Assembly (NCBI RefSeq): GCF_900141715.1
Contig: NZ_FQYK01000001.1
Location: 620,001 to 684,000 of the forward strand
Length of the DNA: 64,000 nucleotides
Source: Algibacter luteus
GTDB taxonomy: Bacteria > Bacteroidota > Bacteroidia > Flavobacteriales > Flavobacteriaceae
Direction of reading: 5' to 3'
Numbering within the stretch: the stretch's first letter is position 1; every line of letters begins with the position of its first letter. The translations under genes were made by a program, and so were the position numbers. The notes beneath the pieces were generated by a model that saw only the letters and a list, made by a program, of their open reading frames with translations, did no database searches and was not told where the DNA came from. Shown here one piece after another: positions 60,625 through 64,000 of the stretch.

Positions 60625-61299
60625 TTATTTAATTTTAAACTTAATGTAAGTTATTGGTTTATTTTGTTCTAAGTACTGCGATTCGTAAAAAGTTTGAATA
60701 CTAGTCACTTCTTCAGGACTTCCTTCTTGTTTATATACATTGTGGTTTGCATAAATAACCTCGTGCCCTGCGCCATGTAATAAACCAAGTGTATAACCGT
60801 GCATAAACTCGCTATCGGTTTTCAAATTCACTTCGCCTTCTGGTTTTAATATTTGTTTGTACCGTTGTAAAAACTTCATATTAGTCATGCGGTGTTTGGT
60901 TCGCTTATATTTTATTTGCGGGTCTGGGAATGTAATCCAGATTTCATCGACTTCGTTTTCTGCAAACGCAAGGTCTATAAGTTCTATCTGTGTTCTTAAA
61001 AAGGCTACGTTTGGAATGTTATCTTCTAAAGCTGTTTTTGCTCCGCGCCAAAAACGAGCGCCTTTAATATCTATACCAATAAAATTTTTATCTGGATATT
61101 TTTGAGCTAATGCTACCGAATATTCACCTTTACCGCATCCTAACTCTAAAACTAAAGGGTTGTTGTTTTTAAAAACTTCTGCTCTCCAGTTGCCTTTTAA
61201 ATTAAAATTTGCATTAACCAACTCGTCTCTAGTTGGTTGAAATACATTGGAAAATGTTTCGTTTTCTTTAAATCGTCTGAGTTTGTTTTTGCTTCCCAA
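60625..61299 (-). CDS. trmB: tRNA (guanine-46-N7)-methyltransferase
   Basis: 224 residues: SAM motif I PLVLELGCGKGEYSVALAQKYP, IGIDIKGARFWRGA, and the TrmB motif DEIWITFPDPQIKYKRTKHRMT. It methylates G46 in the variable loop of tRNAs. The catalytic/binding PDP-K-R-HR set is complete. Confidence 0.95.
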   Translation of the reverse strand: MGSKNKLRRFKENETFSNVFQPTRDELVNANFNLKGNWRAEVFKNNNPLVLELGCGKGEYSVALAQKYPDKNFIGIDIKGARFWRGAKTALEDNIPNVAFLRTQIELIDLAFAENEVDEIWITFPDPQIKYKRTKHRMTNMKFLQRYKQILKPEGEVNLKTDSEFMHGYTLGLLHGAGHEVIYANHNVYKQEGSPEEVTSIQTFYESQYLEQNKPITYIKFKIK

Positions 61300-61397
61300 A
61301 GTTTATTAACTATTTCTTATTGATTACTTTTAATTCGGTAAAATTAAGGAAATATACGAGAGCCTTAATATCTTATCTTTGAATTTAGCAAAAAAGT

Positions 61398-61475
61398 GCG
61401 TGAGGGATTGAGACATTTGTTGCATCCCGATGAATATCAAGAGACTGCCAAAAGCCCGAACCTTGTGGACACGCC
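61398..61475 (+). repeat. Dispersed intergenic repeat, copy 3 (diverged)
   Basis: Begins GCGTGAGGGATTGAGA and ends AAAAGCCCGAACCTTGTGG-ACACGCC, matching the end blocks of copies at 12563-12644 and 56465-56570. Its centre is different (CATCCCGATGAATATCAAGAG). Confidence 0.55.
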
Positions 61476-61488
61476 ATAATTATTTGAA

Positions 61489-62538
61489 ATGAAAAAAAGA
61501 ATTTTGGTGGCGCCGTTAAATTGGGGACTTGGACACGCTACGCGTTGTATCCCTATTATAAATGCTTTGCTGCAAGAAGGGTTTGCACCAATTATTGCAA
61601 GCGATGGAGACGCATTGGCATTATTAAGTAAAGAATTTCCTAACCTACCAACCATTGAGTTGCCAACGTACAACATTTCATATAGTAAAAACGGTAAACT
61701 GTTTAAATTGAAGCTACTGAAAGATTTACCGAATATTTTAAAGGCGATAAAAGCTGAAAATGAAGCTATTGAGTCTATTTTAAAACATAATGATATTGCC
61801 GGAATAATTTCTGATAACAGATTGGGCATAAGAAGTAAAAAGGTACCTTCTGTTTTCATAACACACCAATTGCAAGTTTTAAGTGGAAACACCACTTGGT
61901 TGAGTACAAAAATGCACAAAGAAATAATAAAGAAATTTAACGCCTGCTGGGTGCCTGATGTTGAAGATGAGGAGGTTAATTTAAGCGGAATATTGGGGCA
62001 CGTAAAAGGGTTTGATGTTAATGTGAAATATATTGGACCCTTAAGTAGATTTACCAAAAGTGATACTGATATAAAACACGATTTATTGGTTTTACTCTCC
62101 GGACCTGAACCGCAACGCTCTTTCCTCGAGACCAAATTGCTTGCAGCGTTAAAAAGCTATTCTGGGGATGTTGTTTTTGTTAAAGGAGTGATAGAGAAAG
62201 AACAAACTAAACAAGTGCAAGGACACTTAACTATCTATAACTTCATGACTTCTAACTTATTAGAAAAAACAATAAAGGAGAGTGCTTTGGTATTATCTAG
62301 ATCGGGTTACACCACGATTATGGATTTAGCGAAACTGAATAAGAAAGCTTTTTTTATACCAACGCCAGGGCAGTTTGAGCAAGAATATTTAGCAAAACGA
62401 CTTAGCGAAATGCAGATAGCACCAAGTTGCCATCAAGACGAATTTAAAATTGAAAAGTTGAATGAAGTTGAAACCTTTAAAGGTTTAAAAGCGTATGATT
62501 TTGAAGTCGATTTTAAAGATTTATTCAGCCTTTTCTAA
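61489..62538 (+). CDS. Glycosyltransferase, MGT/UDP-GlcNAc-transferase-like
   Basis: 349 residues. The GT-B pattern begins RILVAPLNWGLGHATRCIPIINAL (nucleotide-sugar glycan family MurG-like) and includes ISDNRLGIRSKKVPSVFITHQLQVL, then the C-terminal donor site SALVLSRSGYTTIMDLAKLNKKAFFIPTPGQFEQEYLAKRL. The acceptor is unknown. Its last 18 bp overlap the end of the convergent kinase gene. Confidence 0.82.
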   Translation: MKKRILVAPLNWGLGHATRCIPIINALLQEGFAPIIASDGDALALLSKEFPNLPTIELPTYNISYSKNGKLFKLKLLKDLPNILKAIKAENEAIESILKHNDIAGIISDNRLGIRSKKVPSVFITHQLQVLSGNTTWLSTKMHKEIIKKFNACWVPDVEDEEVNLSGILGHVKGFDVNVKYIGPLSRFTKSDTDIKHDLLVLLSGPEPQRSFLETKLLAALKSYSGDVVFVKGVIEKEQTKQVQGHLTIYNFMTSNLLEKTIKESALVLSRSGYTTIMDLAKLNKKAFFIPTPGQFEQEYLAKRLSEMQIAPSCHQDEFKIEKLNEVETFKGLKAYDFEVDFKDLFSLF

Positions 62539-63564
62539 AGTAAAAGAGAACTCGCTACCCACTCCAAACTCACTTTCTACATAAATTTTTTCTTGATGCG
62601 CTTCAATTATATGCTTAACAATTGAAAGTCCAAGACCAGAACCACCTTCTTTTCTTGAGCCACTTTTATCTACACGGAAAAAACGCTCAAAAAGGCGCGG
62701 TATATGTACCTTTGCAATACCTTCGCCATTGTCGGTAACACGCACTATTACTTTGTTTTTAATAAGGTTTTCAATACTGACTTCTGTAGTGCCTTTTTCG
62801 CTTCCGTATTTTATAGAGTTTACTATTAAATTTACGATGACTTGTTGAATACGTTCCTTATCTGCTCTAACGAGTATGGGTTTAGGGTAGTCTCTATCGA
62901 AAGTTAAAGTAATTTTTTTCTTATTAGCTTTCATTTCTAACATATCGAACACATTTTTCACCAATTCTACAATGTTAAAAACACTCATATTTAAACTTAA
63001 ATCACCAACTTCTAGTTTGGTAATCATGTCTAAATCTTTAATTATATAACCTAACCTCTCGATGCCTTTACTAGCTCTTTCTAAGTATTTTTCTCTAATA
63101 TTTTTATCATCCATTGCACCATCAAGTAAGGTTAAAATATAACCTTGTACTGTAAATAATGGCGTTTTTAATTCGTGAGAAACATTACCTAAAAATTCTT
63201 TTCTATACTCTTCTCTTACTTTTAAGGTTTCAATTTCAATCTTTTTGTCTTTAGCGAATTTATCAATTTCTTCTGTTAAGGTTTTCATGTCGGTCGTTAT
63301 GGGACCTTTGGAGAAACTTGCCGTTTCCAAAAGAGTTAAATCGTCGTAGATTTTTTTTACGCGTTTATAAATAAATCGTTCTACACTAAATTGAATAATT
63401 ATAAACGAAAATAAATAAATACAAATAGCGAACAATATTGGGTAATACCATTGCAAAATATCAAGGTAATACAAAAAAACACTCAGTAAGAGTGTTGTGT
63501 ATAGCGTGATATAAAATGCCGTACGAACAGCAAATCGATATGATTTTTTAAATTTTGCTTGCAT
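62521..63564 (-). CDS. PhoR-like sensor histidine kinase
   Basis: 347 residues. Two membrane helices (~12-32 and ~36-58) with almost no periplasmic loop are followed by a linker, HisKA with His near 131 (LGNVSHELKTPLFTVQGY) and HATPase (TDNGEGIAKVHIPRLFERFFRV, GGSGLGLSIVKHI). This is the Bacteroidota phosphate/general envelope kinase type. It is coupled to the response regulator by a one-nucleotide overlap. Confidence 0.9.
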   Translation of the reverse strand: MQAKFKKSYRFAVRTAFYITLYTTLLLSVFLYYLDILQWYYPILFAICIYLFSFIIIQFSVERFIYKRVKKIYDDLTLLETASFSKGPITTDMKTLTEEIDKFAKDKKIEIETLKVREEYRKEFLGNVSHELKTPLFTVQGYILTLLDGAMDDKNIREKYLERASKGIERLGYIIKDLDMITKLEVGDLSLNMSVFNIVELVKNVFDMLEMKANKKKITLTFDRDYPKPILVRADKERIQQVIVNLIVNSIKYGSEKGTTEVSIENLIKNKVIVRVTDNGEGIAKVHIPRLFERFFRVDKSGSRKEGGSGLGLSIVKHIIEAHQEKIYVESEFGVGSEFSFTLEKAE

Positions 63565-64000
63565 TAATCTACAAACTTGTAGCCTACACCTTTTATGGTT
63601 TTAAAGCTATTATCGCCTAATTTTTCTCGAAGTTTTCTAATATGAACATCAATGGTTCTACCACCAACTATAACTTCATTACCCCAAACGGCATCAAGTA
63701 TTTCATTTCTTTTAAATACTTTACCCGGTTTAGATGCCAATAAAGATAATAATTCAAATTCTTTTCTAGGTAAAATTAATTCTTTCCCTTTTGATATTAT
63801 TTTATACTCATCACGGTTAATTACCAAGTTTCCTACTTTTACGGTATCTGCTACATCGTCTTCTTTAAAGCGTCTTAAAAGCGCTTTTACTTTACTAACT
63901 AATACTTTAGGCTTTATTGGTTTTGTGATATAATCATCAGCGCCAGCATCAAAACCAGCAACTTGAGAGTAATCTTCACCTCTTGCTGTTAAAAATGTAA
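63564..64000 (-). CDS. PhoB/OmpR-type response regulator (5' end outside window)
   Basis: The frame is open to the window edge; 145 codons including stop are inside. The visible part begins in the receiver (TFLTARGEDYSQVAGFDAGADDYITKPIKPKV, with conserved Thr and Lys), then the winged-helix DNA-binding domain (FELLSLLASKPGKVFKRNEILDAVWG and GGRTIDVHIRKLREKL). It is the partner of the kinase that follows. An in-frame TTG at 63827 is not the start; the receiver clearly precedes it. Confidence 0.92.
   Translation of the reverse strand, partial: TFLTARGEDYSQVAGFDAGADDYITKPIKPKVLVSKVKALLRRFKEDDVADTVKVGNLVINRDEYKIISKGKELILPRKEFELLSLLASKPGKVFKRNEILDAVWGNEVIVGGRTIDVHIRKLREKLGDNSFKTIKGVGYKFVD

Noticed and set aside
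61437-62135. 232-codon minus-strand frame
   Set aside because: It is antisense to the glycosyltransferase, which has clear GT-B motifs; Ser/Phe-rich shadow composition.

Overview
This window looks like a chromosome segment from a member of the Flavobacteriaceae (Bacteroidota). The base composition is AT-rich. Clear -7 elements of the Bacteroidota type (TAnnTTTG) lie upstream of rpsP and of the lactonase gene. Ribosomal protein S16 carries a long Ala/Glu-rich tail, DnaE has a proofreading exonuclease fused to its N-terminus, and many products are short lipoproteins or outer-membrane proteins. No prophage, transposase, CRISPR array or rRNA operon was seen. One tRNA gene (Asp, GTC) is present.

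Layout. 1-4.5 kb: a catabolic cluster that resembles hydroxyproline degradation (ketoglutarate semialdehyde dehydrogenase, DapA-like deaminase) with a divergent AraC regulator and PhnA. 4.6-9.7 kb: a duplicated-domain secreted protein, then a tightly overlapping minus-strand operon (outer-membrane barrel, ruvC, hemW, cyclase, DUF4230, MmcQ/YjbR). 9.7-12.6 kb: a flippase-like membrane protein, a GT2 glycosyltransferase and a Bax-inhibitor-1 protein. 12.7-15.4 kb: a BlaI/M56 (BlaR1-like) regulatory pair with three identical dyads upstream. 16.2-18.9 kb: a TPR histidine kinase with a LuxR-type response regulator and a 48-residue lipoprotein. 19.3-30.8 kb: a LacI regulator, then a large signalling island (membrane PAS protein, CHASE-type kinase, single-domain receiver, receiver/PAS/GAF/sigma-54 activator, two small STAS-like proteins, another PAS protein, and a secreted protein). 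31-34.7 kb: small secreted proteins and lipoproteins, including DUF4382 and CHRD proteins, bracketed by two near-identical 41-bp copies of the tRNA-Asp terminator.

35-42.7 kb: DUF58 protein, a second-type ClpP, thioredoxin, a frameshifted small membrane protein, the exonuclease-DnaE fusion and a ferritin-like stress protein. 43-47.4 kb: an exported lactonase, rpsP-rimM-trmN6 and glutaryl-CoA dehydrogenase. 47.6-51 kb: a 1151-residue protein that I suspect is a PPi-type PEP carboxykinase, preceded by a strongly structured leader. 51.1-53.7 kb: a Cys-motif membrane protein and a copper-type TonB receptor. 53.8-56.4 kb: SGNH hydrolase, metallophosphoesterase, DUF1853. 56.6-58.5 kb: an Fe-S set (mrp, NifU-like, 2Fe-2S ferredoxin). 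58.8-64 kb: an outer-membrane protein, an alkyltransferase-like protein, a LysE exporter, trmB, a glycosyltransferase, and a PhoR/PhoB-like pair cut by the window edge.

The parts that stand out are the 10-kb signalling island, the BlaI operator array, a recurring GCATTTCnnCGA box that looks like a shared regulator site, the PPi-PEPCK candidate with its leader, and several dispersed intergenic repeat families.
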